Positions 26,404-35,779 of a stretch of DNA of 64,000 bases are shown piece by piece. Below the pieces are notes generated by a model. The model was not told the origin of the DNA, searched no databases, and was given only the letters and a program-made list of their open reading frames with translations. The DNA lies in assembly GCF_003260975.1 (NCBI RefSeq), contig NZ_CP030041.1:124001-188000 (forward strand), read 5' to 3'. The translations under genes were made by a program, and so were the position numbers. This DNA is from Echinicola strongylocentroti (GTDB taxonomy: Bacteria; Bacteroidota; Bacteroidia; Cytophagales; Cyclobacteriaceae). The first letter of the stretch is position 1; each line of letters begins with the position of its first letter.

Positions 26404-27047
26404 GATATTTTTACCAGAATTGCTTTAACCCGATTTCAATGCCGTTTAGTTAAGGGTATTTCCCCCTTTTTATGTACCTAAGAGCCTTTTTTTTGATTGA
26501 CTTCGGCTAGGAAGGTGGTCATATGTGTGGATTTTATCCTTTTCCTTTTTTCCATTGATGAAAAAAGAAAGAAAAAAAACTAGCCATACCAAGGGCCGTT
26601 ATGATAAAAAGGACAATTGATTAATTCGATTTCCAAAAACTATCCCGTCTTCTGAAGGCCTAATCAGAAAGTCCCCTTTAGGGGATTTAGGGGTAGATAA
26701 GCTAATGCATATTTCGGGTTTAATTAAATGTAAAATAAGTATATCCGCAATGATACCAGTAATCACAGAGATATGAAATAGGTCCTCACAGAAACCACGG
26801 AAATCTCAGAAAAGCGTTGTTTCATTCTGGGTGTTCTGTGCGTTCCGTGAGAAATAAAACCTACTGGCAAGAAAGCGTATTATCAGAATGTAGGATAATC
26901 AGAAGTGTTGGAGCTAATTAACTTTGTTTTTTTTGATGGAACGCAGATCACACGGATTGGACTGATTTTCACTGATTTATTTTTTCTATATTTTCACAAA
27001 ACTTGGAAAGGAACATGGCATAGATCAAAAAGATTTTATGATAAAAC
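26404..27047. other. gene-free stretch with R1 fragment and repeat R3
   Basis: 26691-26724 (GATAAGCTAATGCATATTTC, then GGGTTTAA) is an R1 left end on the minus strand. 26741-26890 is a copy of repeat R3, listed separately. A short sequence with GATGGAACGCAGATCACACGG at 26934 belongs to the same general class of intergenic repeat. No gene is seen. Confidence 0.6.
26741..26890 (+). repeat. dispersed repeat R3, copy 1
   Basis: The block running from ATATCCGCAATGATACCAGT through AATCTCAGAAAAGCGTTGTT and on past TCTGTGCGTTCCGTGAG is shared with 48706-48850 (same strand) and 58340-58488 (opposite strand). CTCACAGAAACC near its start and GTTCCGTGAG near its end form an imperfect inverted pair. Confidence 0.8.
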
Positions 27048-28076
27048 TCAGGGTAATGGCTTAGAAGAATTTCTAATGATCAATTCCGGTTTTAGCAGCT
27101 CGTACCGGTATTGGGTCACATCAAGGTCTGATGCCAAATGATTCATCAAAATCTTGGAGGAAAGCATGCCCAGTCCATAAACGGGTTGCCACACAGAGGT
27201 CAGCGATGGGTGGAAATATTTACTATAAGGTTCATCGTCAAATCCCACAATGGAAATATCCGCAGGAATAGTCAAACCCATTTCCCTGATGATGGACATC
27301 GCTCCTATGGCCACCGCATCATTGATGGCAAAGATAGCATCTGGTCGTACTGGGTTTTCCAGTAACTTCTTGGCAGCCTCTTCCCCATCTTCCGAGGTAA
27401 AGCCCTCTACCCATTGGACCAAACTTTCATCCACAGCCATTTGGTGCTTCTGAAGGGCTTTGGTATAGCCGTCCATTCGGTGTTGACAGGTAGTCAGGTT
27501 TTTGGGGCCTGCAATGTGGGCAATACGTCGGCATCCCGTTTTGATCAGGTACTCCACCGCCTGAAAGGCCCCATCAAAGTCATCCACCAGCACCCTGTCC
27601 GCATCGAATCCAGGACAATCCCTATCAAAAACCACCACGGGGACACCAGATGACCGTAAGCGCTCTAGATGGGGAAATTTCATGGTTTTGGAAGCCGGGG
27701 AAATCAGAAAACCATCTACCCTGTTCAGGGCGAGTGTTTCGATCAGCTTTTGTTCCTCTTCGAAGGACTCATTGGATTGGCAGATCACCAGCTTGTAGCC
27801 TGCTTCATTGACCATATCCTGCACACCACTGATGACCGTGGAGAAAAAATAACTGGTAATCTCTGGGACGATCACTCCAATGGTCTTGGTCCTTTTGCTC
27901 AAGAGGCTAACGGCAAGCATATTGGGTTGATAATCCATTTGCTTGGCCATTTTGATTACCGCTTGCTTGGTTTCCTTGCTGATGGACGGACTATCGTGCA
28001 AAGCCCGGGAAACGGTGGAGGCGGCGATATTCAATGCCTTGGCAATGTCGGTTATGGTGCTGGGTCTTTTTTTCAT
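27048..28076 (-). CDS. LacI/GalR-family transcriptional regulator
   Basis: Residues 7-26 (TITDIAKALNIAASTVSRAL) form the LacI helix-turn-helix and hinge start; IGVIVPEITSYFFSTVISGVQ near 66-86 begins the periplasmic-binding-protein-like sensor domain, which ends normally (ISIVGFDDEPYSKYFHPSLTSV). The length of 342 aa is standard. Two palindromes in the window, at 21636 and 24322, have the CG/GG-centred TGCAAA-TTTGCA form bound by this family, so this protein probably controls the susC operon and the phosphoesterase gene, released by a sugar. No such operator is seen at its own promoter, so autoregulation is not supported. Confidence 0.9.
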   Translation of the reverse strand: MKKRPSTITDIAKALNIAASTVSRALHDSPSISKETKQAVIKMAKQMDYQPNMLAVSLLSKRTKTIGVIVPEITSYFFSTVISGVQDMVNEAGYKLVICQSNESFEEEQKLIETLALNRVDGFLISPASKTMKFPHLERLRSSGVPVVVFDRDCPGFDADRVLVDDFDGAFQAVEYLIKTGCRRIAHIAGPKNLTTCQHRMDGYTKALQKHQMAVDESLVQWVEGFTSEDGEEAAKKLLENPVRPDAIFAINDAVAIGAMSIIREMGLTIPADISIVGFDDEPYSKYFHPSLTSVWQPVYGLGMLSSKILMNHLASDLDVTQYRYELLKPELIIRNSSKPLP

Positions 28077-28315
28077 ACAGCTATGAAGATATCAAATTTC
28101 CTGATGATGATTACCGAATACCCTTCTAAAACCATTTCCCATACAATAACTAACTGATAAATAATGGGTTACCACAAATATTTATTTATAACACATTATC
28201 AAATACATTTTTAAGTTATTTATATACAATAAAATTAATTTTATAGTAAAAAAGTATTATAGTAAGTAATTTTAACTAATCAATTTTTAAAGAAACTACT
28301 TAATTCCAATTTGTT

Positions 28316-29566
28316 ATGAATAAACCCAGTTACTACTACCTGTTGTTTTTAAGTCTATTGGCTTTTGCCTGCGTGCAGGAAAGCATCGAAGAACCCAAAA
28401 TGGGAACGGTCACTTTCTCCAAGGTCGCTTTTGTACATTTTGGGAATATGTCGCCAAACGGCCGAATAGCGGCTGAATCCGAATGGAAGCACATCTTCAC
28501 CGAATCCGCCACGCTGCTCATCACCAACAAGGCCACTGGACAGGAATATACGTTGGAGTACGATCCCAATGACTTCACGGAAGCCTATCAGATCCAGCTG
28601 CCCTTTGGAGAATATACCGTGTTCTCGGCAGTGGAAGGCGGGGACTTTGAAACCTTCTTGCCCTTCACCATTTCCGGAGAATTTACCCTTGACGAAACCA
28701 GTCTCGACATCAGCCTTCAAGGCAGCACCGAATACGGATTGGTGACCGTAAAGAAGGAATTTGTCCAATCTGCCAATCTGGATGGAGAACATGAACTGGT
28801 GATCTGCGAGCATGGAGAGACCCTTTACCTCTATGTGAAAGAAGGCCTATCGCCCACCCTGACCATCTATGAAAGCTTCAATGGACAAGCCCTGCAAAAA
28901 GAGCTGGACATTTCAGCTTACAATCATTATCACCACTACCTCAAACTGACCGAAAGTCAAGGAATGGTAAACTTCATCGAACTGGCCATTGGGCCGTTTG
29001 AATATCATGAGGAGTACTTCGATGTGGGAGAAAAACCATTGCTAACAGTGACGGATGAGGAAGGCAGAACCTATGATGTGGTCAAAATCGGCGATCAGTA
29101 TTGGATGGCAGAAAACCTTATGTCTACTACTTTTTGTAATGGAGATGAACTCGAATCGATGTCCTGGGGTGTGATTCCTCCCTATTACGCTTCTTCTGTA
29201 CTTTCCGAGTCCAGAAATATCTGTCCTTGCAATTGGCACATTTCAACAGATGAAGACTGGCATACCCTCGAATCCTATTTGGGTCTACCGGATAGTGAAC
29301 TCTATGCACTTAACACCGAAAGAGGAAAGGGAACAAATACAGGATACATTTTAGGAATGGACTTTTATGGCTTTGGGCTTAGTTATTATGGATATATGCA
29401 ATGGGATCAAAGGTTCGAATCAGGCCTTTCAGCATATTTTTGGAGTGCTTCAAACGATGAAACAGGAGCCGTCGATACACTTTTGGCAAGAAATGTCGAT
29501 TATGGAATTTGGAGAAACTCAGTTGAATCGTGGTATGCGGTACCTATACGGTGTGTAAAAAATTAA
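28316..29566 (+). CDS. FISUMP-domain lipoprotein, paralogue 1
   Basis: Lipobox LAFAC (Cys19) is followed by VQESIEEPKMGTVTFSKV. Residues 20-240 form a beta-rich region; the last 170 residues match the Fibrobacter succinogenes major paralogous (FISUMP) domain: YDVVKIGDQYWMAENL, WHISTDEDWHTLESYLGL and the terminal VPIRCVKN. The domain's function is unknown; it is a disulfide-rich C-type-lectin-like fold predicted to be at the surface. This is the first of three tandem paralogues, 27 bp before the next, so they are likely cotranscribed. It diverges from the LacI gene across a 239-bp AT-rich region. Confidence 0.85.
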   Translation: MNKPSYYYLLFLSLLAFACVQESIEEPKMGTVTFSKVAFVHFGNMSPNGRIAAESEWKHIFTESATLLITNKATGQEYTLEYDPNDFTEAYQIQLPFGEYTVFSAVEGGDFETFLPFTISGEFTLDETSLDISLQGSTEYGLVTVKKEFVQSANLDGEHELVICEHGETLYLYVKEGLSPTLTIYESFNGQALQKELDISAYNHYHHYLKLTESQGMVNFIELAIGPFEYHEEYFDVGEKPLLTVTDEEGRTYDVVKIGDQYWMAENLMSTTFCNGDELESMSWGVIPPYYASSVLSESRNICPCNWHISTDEDWHTLESYLGLPDSELYALNTERGKGTNTGYILGMDFYGFGLSYYGYMQWDQRFESGLSAYFWSASNDETGAVDTLLARNVDYGIWRNSVESWYAVPIRCVKN

Positions 29567-29593
29567 ATTATTATCCCATTTACTCCTTTTATT

Positions 29594-30853
29594 ATGAAAA
29601 GTCTAATATTTCTTTCTTCTTTTCTTCTGCTCTTAATGGGCAGTTGTGTCCAAGAGAACCACGAAAAGCCTCAAATGGGGATGTTAACCATATCCGATAT
29701 TGTTTTACAGGATTTTGGAAATTATGCACTCAATAGCCGGATGTCCGAAGTATCGGAATGGAAACATATCTTCCCAGAATCGGCCACATTGCTCATTACC
29801 AACAAAGCCACTGGTCAGGAATATACCCTCGAATACAATCCAAATGATTTCACCGAGTCCTATCAGATACAATTACCCTTTGGGAAATATATCGTGTATT
29901 CAGAAGTGGAAGGCAGGGAACTAGAAGCCTTCCTGCCTTTTGTAGTCACTGGAGAATTTGCCCTGGACAATACCAGCTTAGATATCAGTCTCCAAGCCAA
30001 CACTGAATATGGATTGGTAACAGTGGCAAAGTCACCTCTCATCCTTGGGGCTGAATTAGGAGGGGATTATGGTCTATTTGATCTAAAGGACAGCCCATTT
30101 CTATATAGCTATTCTAAAGAAAGACAAACAAGACTTATAATCTCTTTGGTTGATAACGAATTTTACAAGGAAATTGGAAAAGGCCTGACCATTGACGCCT
30201 ATAACCATTACCACTTTTACCTTAAAGAAACAGAAAGTCAAGGAATGGTAAACTTCATTGAACTGGCCATTGGGCCGTTTGAATATCATGAGGAGTACTT
30301 CGATGTGGGAGAAAAACCATTGCTAACAGTGACGGATGAGGGAGGCAGAACCTATGATGTGGTCAAAATCGGCGATCAGTATTGGATGGCAGAAAACCTT
30401 ATGTCTACTACTTTTTGTAATGGAGATGAACTCGAATCGATGTCCTGGGGTGTGATTCCTCCCTATTATGCTTCTTCTGTACTTTCTGAATCCAGAAATA
30501 TCTGTCCGTGCGATTGGCATATTCCAACAGATGAAGATTGGCAAACCTTGGAATCCTATCTAGGCTTACCCGATAATGAACTTTATGCACTTAACACCGA
30601 AAGAGGCCGCGGAACCAGCACCGGATACATTTTACACAGTGATTATATTGGCCTCGCGCTTGAATATTCAGGATATATGAATTGGGACCAAAGATTCCAA
30701 ACAGGTCAGGCAGGCTATTTCTGGAGTGCCTCATTCGATGAAATGGGCGCAGTCGATAGCTTATTGGTCAGAAATATTGATGGTGGATCAGGAATTTGGA
30801 GAAGTTCCGTGGAATCATCGTATGCGGTGCCTATTAGATGCGTAAAAGATTGA
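29594..30853 (+). CDS. FISUMP-domain lipoprotein, paralogue 2
   Basis: Lipobox LMGSC (Cys18), then VQENHEKPQMGMLTISDI. Domain order is as in paralogue 1 and the length is nearly the same (419 aa). The block coding for ESQGMVNFIELAIGPFEYHE through SSVLSESRNICPC is almost base-for-base identical to paralogue 1 (30236-30510 against 28956-29230), while the central part around residues 150-195 has diverged and is more like paralogue 3. This mosaic pattern indicates duplication with gene conversion. Function is unknown. Confidence 0.85.
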   Translation: MKSLIFLSSFLLLLMGSCVQENHEKPQMGMLTISDIVLQDFGNYALNSRMSEVSEWKHIFPESATLLITNKATGQEYTLEYNPNDFTESYQIQLPFGKYIVYSEVEGRELEAFLPFVVTGEFALDNTSLDISLQANTEYGLVTVAKSPLILGAELGGDYGLFDLKDSPFLYSYSKERQTRLIISLVDNEFYKEIGKGLTIDAYNHYHFYLKETESQGMVNFIELAIGPFEYHEEYFDVGEKPLLTVTDEGGRTYDVVKIGDQYWMAENLMSTTFCNGDELESMSWGVIPPYYASSVLSESRNICPCDWHIPTDEDWQTLESYLGLPDNELYALNTERGRGTSTGYILHSDYIGLALEYSGYMNWDQRFQTGQAGYFWSASFDEMGAVDSLLVRNIDGGSGIWRSSVESSYAVPIRCVKD

Positions 30854-30881
30854 ACAATTGTCCCACTCAAAACTATCTATC

Positions 30882-32309
30882 ATGAAAAATTCAATTCTTG
30901 TTTATGCCTTCTTGGTACTTTTGATGAACAGTTGTGTGCAAGAAAACCACGAAGAACCCAAAATGGGTTTAGTGACTTTTTCAAATGTTGTTTTACAGGA
31001 TTTTGATAATTACTCGCCCAATAGTAGGGTATCGGAAGTGTCAGAATGGAACCATATTTTTAAAGACCAAGCTACCCTGATATTTACCGATAAAGCCACA
31101 GGAAATGAATACACACTGGAATATAATCCCAATGACTTCTCGGATGCTTATCAAATCCAGCTGCCCTTTGGGGAATACACCGTGTTTTCGGAAGTGACTG
31201 GTAGAAGTTACGACGAATTCCTTCCGTTTACTATTGAGGGAGAGTTTGACTTAGATGAAACCAGTCTTGACCTTACACTTCAAGGAACCACCGATTATGG
31301 ATTGGTAACAGTAGCAAAATCTCCTCTTATCAGAGCAGTCGGCATTGGAGGTGAGTACGATTTCTTTGACCTAGAAGGCAGTCCATTACTGTACATCTAT
31401 GCCAAGAAAGACCGGTCTACCTCTCTTTTTATCTATTTGACTGATGATCAACCTTTCGGTGAAATTGGAAAAGGCCTGACAATTGACGCCTATAACCATT
31501 ACCACTTTTACCTTAAAGAAACAGAAAGTCAAGGAATGGTAAACTTCATTGAACTGGCCATTGGGCCGTTTGAGTATCATGAGGACTATTTTGAGATCGG
31601 CGGGAACGAAGAAATCACCAGCGTGACCGATGTGGATGGCAACGAATACAAGGTGGTAAAAATCGGTGATCAATATTGGATGGCGGAAAATCTCCGTGCA
31701 ACCACCTACTGTGACGGAACACCGTTGGAAACATTTATGCCCCCTGGCATTACTATGCCCTATGGCTTTAACGAACAGCCTGACTATGCTTTCATAAAAG
31801 CGGATAGATACACCTTCGAAAACAATTATTACTACAATCGAGAAGTAGCTAGGAATGAGAAGAATATTTGCCCATGCAATTGGCATGTATCGACAGATGA
31901 GGATTGGATGGAACTCGAGCGCTACCTAGGTACACCCGAGTCTGACCTCTATAACCGCCGAAGAGGCTACGACCAAGAAGCAGCCGACCAACTCATGGCA
32001 CTGGACTGGCCTGACATCTATGGTGAAGTACCTCCCGAATTGAATATCACCAACTCCACGGGATTTACTGCTTACCCAAACGGCCGCTGGATTTATGACA
32101 TTGACGAAACTGGCGAAGGACTTCGCTGGAATGCTTTTTCGTCCAATGCCTGGTGGTGGTCTCCCAAAGAAGATTCGCTAAGAATGAGAAGTGTACAATC
32201 TGGAGACTTCTCAGTGTCACCTGAAGAACCTTCCGCAATTTACCGAATGGGTAGCTCCGATGGATTACAAGATGGCCATGTGTTGAGTATCCGTTGTGTC
32301 AAGGATTAA
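30882..32309 (+). CDS. FISUMP-domain lipoprotein, paralogue 3
   Basis: A TTG at 30858 is in frame, but the ATG at 30882 gives a standard lipoprotein signal (MKNSILVYAFLVLLMNSC, Cys18), so the latter is used. The N-terminal and middle regions match the other two copies (FSNVVLQDFDNYSPNSR, GKGLTIDAYNHYHFYLKETESQG). The FISUMP domain is longer and divergent, with DVDGNEYKVVKIGDQYWMAENLRATTY and the ending HVLSIRCVKD, closer to the canonical domain. It could be the ancestral form or one that has gained a new binding specificity. It ends 33 bp before the convergent permease gene. Confidence 0.85.
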   Translation: MKNSILVYAFLVLLMNSCVQENHEEPKMGLVTFSNVVLQDFDNYSPNSRVSEVSEWNHIFKDQATLIFTDKATGNEYTLEYNPNDFSDAYQIQLPFGEYTVFSEVTGRSYDEFLPFTIEGEFDLDETSLDLTLQGTTDYGLVTVAKSPLIRAVGIGGEYDFFDLEGSPLLYIYAKKDRSTSLFIYLTDDQPFGEIGKGLTIDAYNHYHFYLKETESQGMVNFIELAIGPFEYHEDYFEIGGNEEITSVTDVDGNEYKVVKIGDQYWMAENLRATTYCDGTPLETFMPPGITMPYGFNEQPDYAFIKADRYTFENNYYYNREVARNEKNICPCNWHVSTDEDWMELERYLGTPESDLYNRRRGYDQEAADQLMALDWPDIYGEVPPELNITNSTGFTAYPNGRWIYDIDETGEGLRWNAFSSNAWWWSPKEDSLRMRSVQSGDFSVSPEEPSAIYRMGSSDGLQDGHVLSIRCVKD

Positions 32310-32342
32310 TTAAAATCCATATGCCCTTGGAGAGAAAAACCA

Positions 32343-33365
32343 CTATACCAAAAACAGCAAGGTCAGCACATAAGCCATCAAGAATGCAAAAACCGGAGCC
32401 ACCGCCCATACCAGAAAAAACTTTCTGACGGTAGGTTTTTGGAAAGTCGTCTTTGTGCCATCCTTACTAATGCTCAGCGCAATAAAAGCCGCGCCATTCA
32501 GCTGCACCAATGAGGTGGGAATGCCCTGCATGATGGAGGCATACAGCAGCAAACTGGCCACGATCATCGCAATCACCGTCGCATGGAAAGGTGTGGGCTC
32601 CACAATGCCCTTTCCAGTAGCTTTGGTCACTTTGTGACCCATCAGTGAACTCCCGATCGCAAAGCATGGCGCCACGATCAACACTGACAAAATGATAATG
32701 GGCAAGAAGTTTTCGATGGCCTCACCCCCAATTTCATTGGCAGTAAGTGAGGCAATCGGTGCGGCGGCATTGGCCACGTTATTGGCGCCAATGGAAAAGG
32801 CTACGTAAAGTGAGGAAAAAATCAAAAGGCCCTTTAGCACTGGATGCGTGGACAATTGTTTGTAATCGGAAGTGAGCATCTTTTTCTGGACTAATGGAAA
32901 CACCCATCTGCTCAGCACCAGCATCAATCCAAAAGCGACCACCGGTAAAATCAACCAAGTAGGCAAAATCACATAGAAAAATTGTCGACTGTCAAAAACA
33001 CCCAACGCTGTCGCCGCACCTGCAATGGACAAAACCGTCGACTGGCTGGTGGACTGGGGCACGCCAAGTAAATTGGCAATCAAAAGCGAAAGGCTAATGG
33101 ACAGCAAAATCAAAGAAGTGGCTTCTGGTGTAAAAAAAGAAGGATCCAACAAGCCCTTTCCCAAGGTCAAAGATACTTCCTTTCCCGCTAGCAAGGCTCC
33201 CACCAGCACCATAATGCCAAATAATCCAGGAATCAGGCTCCGACGGATGACACTCGCCCCATAGGCCGCCGAAAAAGCCGGTGCCGTACCACTTCCTCCC
33301 ATATTGACGGCCAAAAACATCGCCAACAAAAAAGGAATAGTAAGGGAATTAAACAGCTCTGACAT
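32343..33365 (-). CDS. PiT/PHO4-family inorganic anion permease (CysP-like)
   Basis: The 340-aa protein has 10-11 membrane segments and the two inverted PHO4 repeats: AVNMGGSGTAPAFSAAYGA near residue 19 and SIGANNVANAAAPIA near 191. The family takes up phosphate or sulfate with protons or sodium. Its short length and the first repeat's GGSGTAP-AYGA form resemble Bacillus CysP, a sulfate permease, more than classical phosphate PitA; substrate therefore stays open. A sulfate role would fit a marine sulfated-glycan degrader, a phosphate role would fit the phosphoesterases nearby. An interrupted palindrome sits in its promoter region at 33423-33447. Confidence 0.85.
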   Translation of the reverse strand: MSELFNSLTIPFLLAMFLAVNMGGSGTAPAFSAAYGASVIRRSLIPGLFGIMVLVGALLAGKEVSLTLGKGLLDPSFFTPEATSLILLSISLSLLIANLLGVPQSTSQSTVLSIAGAATALGVFDSRQFFYVILPTWLILPVVAFGLMLVLSRWVFPLVQKKMLTSDYKQLSTHPVLKGLLIFSSLYVAFSIGANNVANAAAPIASLTANEIGGEAIENFLPIIILSVLIVAPCFAIGSSLMGHKVTKATGKGIVEPTPFHATVIAMIVASLLLYASIMQGIPTSLVQLNGAAFIALSISKDGTKTTFQKPTVRKFFLVWAVAPVFAFLMAYVLTLLFLV

Positions 33366-33409
33366 AATACCGTCGTGAAAACAGGTGTGAATATTAATTT
33401 AACAAGTGG

Positions 33410-33447
33410 CAAAAATAGCAAATAAACACATAAACCCTATGTGTTTA
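33410..33447 (-). promoter_or_regulatory. promoter and interrupted palindrome of the permease gene
   Basis: TAAACACATA (33423-33432) and TATGTGTTTA (33438-33447) form perfect 10-bp arms around a 5-bp spacer. On the minus strand TATTTTTG (33417-33410) fits the TAnnTTTG -7 element directly downstream. A regulator bound at the palindrome would block RNA polymerase. Confidence 0.5.
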
Positions 33448-33552
33448 ATAGGGATTTTAATTTTTCACCAATTCCCGTTCAAAAAATCTACACAGCTCAG
33501 TCATGGACAATCGCCTCCTACTTTGTAGGGAAACAATTTTCGTAAAGAACAA

Positions 33553-35258
33553 CTATCAACTGAGTTAAAAACTCAATGCCAGTAGTTCCGCAGCACAGCT
33601 GTCGGAACAACCGTTTTTTTTCACAAACACCTTCGTGCCTTAGCGACTTAGTGGCTTATTATTTTGCCACAAAGACACGAAGGCACCAAGGGAATTTTAG
33701 TGATGAATATGCTCCAACTTGCCCCATTTTTTTCACAAAAGGCTTCGTGTCTTGGCGACTTAGTGGCTTTCTTTTTTGCCACAAAGACCCGAAGGCACCA
33801 AGAAAACCCTCGTCCTGAAATCATGGTTTGATTAGGGATAATACCATCTAACATCGAAGAGCTGAAAGTGCAATAAAACCAGTAAATGGGTACTTGATTT
33901 CATTGGTTCTTTTGGATTTACCAGTGCGTAACAGCAGCAGGGATGCTCCGCTAGGAGCAATAGCTTGGTAACAGAAAGTGGATAAAGTACTAACAGTACC
34001 GTAGGTACTGAACAGGATAAAGCAAATGCATAGTTGAAAAGTCTAATCGACCCAAAGTGATGTACCTACGGCACATGATAGAGGACTGATGGTCATAGCT
34101 GTTACCAAGATTTCATACCTACGGCATGAGGTTCTTAAGCAAATGGTAGAGATTTGGTGGTACTCGGTAGCAGGTTTATCAAAAAGCCACACAATTGGTG
34201 GTGGTGGTGAGTTAAAAACTCAATGCCAGTGGTTCCGCAGCACAGCTGTCGGAACAACCGTTTTTTTTCACAAACAACTTCGCGTCTTGGCGACTTAGTG
34301 GCTTCCTTTTTTTGCCACAAAGACCCGAAGGCACCAAGGGAATTTTGGTAATGAATATGCTCCAACTTGCCCCATTTTTTTACAAAAGGCTTCGTGCCTT
34401 GGCGACTTAGTGGCTTATCATCTTGCCACAAAGACCCGAAGGCACCAGGGGAATTTTAGTGATGACTATGCTCCAACTTGCCCCATTTTTTTTACAAACA
34501 ACTTCGTTCCTTGGCGACTTAGTGGCTTATTATCTTGCCACAAAGACCCGAAGGCACCAAGAAAACCCTTGTCCTGGAATCATGGTTTGATCAGGGATAA
34601 TTCCAACCAACATCGAAACGCTGAAAGTGCAATAGAACCAGTAAATGGGTACTTGATTTCATAGGTTCTTTTGGATTTACCAGTGCGTAACAACAGCAGC
34701 AGGGATGCTCCGCTAGGAGCAATAGCTTGGTAACAGAAAGTGGATAAAGTACTAACAGTGCCGTAGGTACTGAACAGGTTAAGCATGCATAGCCCTATCG
34801 GATTTTGAAAAGTCTAATCGACCCAAAGTGATGTACCTACGGCACATGATAGAGGACTGATGGTCGTAGCTGTTACCAAGATTTCATACCTACGGCATGA
34901 GGTTCTTAAGCAAATAGTAGATATTTGGTGATACTACGTAGCAGGTTTATCATAAAACCACACAATTGGTGGTGGTGAGTTAAAAACTCAATGCCAGTGG
35001 TTCCGCAGCACAGCTGTCGGAACAACCGTTTTTTTTCACAAACAACTTCGTGCCTTAGCGACTTAGTGGCTTATTATCTTGCCACAAAGACCCGAAGGCA
35101 CCAAGGGAATTTTGGTGATGACTATGCTCCAACTTGCCCCATTTTTTTCACAAAAGGCTTCGTGTCTTGGCGACTTAGTGGCTTATCATCTTGCCACAAA
35201 GACCCGAAGACACCAAGAAAACCCTTGTCCTGGAATCATGGTTTGATTAGGGGTTAAT
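33553..35258. repeat. tandem array T2: two long units plus a partial unit
   Basis: Units start at about 33553, 34206 and 34977 with GAGTTAAAAACTCAATGCCAG, each followed by the imperfect hairpin GTTCCG-CAGCACAGCTGT-CGGAAC. Inside are 2-3 sub-units of about 135 bp (CTTCGTGCCTTAGCGACTTA ... GACCCGAAGGCACCAAG), which are themselves imperfect inverted repeats. A further block follows with GATGCTCCGCTAGGAGCA and three TACCGTAGGTA-type palindromes. Unit 2 has three sub-units, unit 1 has two, and unit 3 stops after two. Short ORFs are not kept between copies; no gene is seen between 33448 and 35292. Confidence 0.85.
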
Positions 35259-35292
35259 CCTGCTCGTCAGATAAAAGTTATGGAAGACGGAC

Positions 35293-35691
35293 TTACTTGC
35301 CTTCACAATAGTCCTTCAGCCGTTTTAAAAACATTGCCCAGTGGTAATTGCAGAACCTGTAAAAATCTGTCAATTCCCGCCAGTCATAGTGCTTTAACAC
35401 CACATCGGTAATCCCATCTTTTTCGATGAGCTCAAAACTGATCTTGGTACCGATCCACTCTTCATCCGAATCCACGCATTCCCAAAGCACCCTTTCATTC
35501 TCACTCAGCTCCAAGACCTTCATTTTGGTGATGTAGCCTTCATCAAAATCAAATTCATTAATGGCACCCACCTCTGGGCGCACGGACAGTTTTGGAGTCC
35601 ATACTTTGCCTAGTCCCTCTTGGGAGATCAGCGCCTGATAGACTATTTCTTTGGGGGCTTTGATGGGGTTCAGGTGTTCTATACTGGTCAT
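35293..35691 (-). CDS. SRPBCC/AHSA1-type ligand-binding protein
   Basis: A 132-aa cytoplasmic protein. The pattern LNPIKAPKEIVYQALISQEGLGKVWTP, then INEFDFDEGYITKMKVLELSENERVLWECVDSDEEWIGTKISFEL and a C-terminal helix (YHWAMFLKRLKDYCEGK) is that of the START/Bet v1-like AHSA1 family. Members bind small hydrophobic ligands or act as stress-related cofactors. No substrate is implied by context: it stands alone between repeat block T2 and a further repeat-rich gap. Confidence 0.85.
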   Translation of the reverse strand: MTSIEHLNPIKAPKEIVYQALISQEGLGKVWTPKLSVRPEVGAINEFDFDEGYITKMKVLELSENERVLWECVDSDEEWIGTKISFELIEKDGITDVVLKHYDWRELTDFYRFCNYHWAMFLKRLKDYCEGK

Positions 35692-35779
35692 TTCAGGAAT
35701 AAATTAGGTAAATTTCTCATCTAAGATAAACGCCTCGAATGAAATAAATGGCATTATTATAGGAATTTTAACGGGGCTT

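Noticed and set aside
33553..35258. CRISPR-like array
   Set aside because: The repeats are long, unequal and contain inverted sub-units; there are no short regular repeats with unique spacers and no cas genes.
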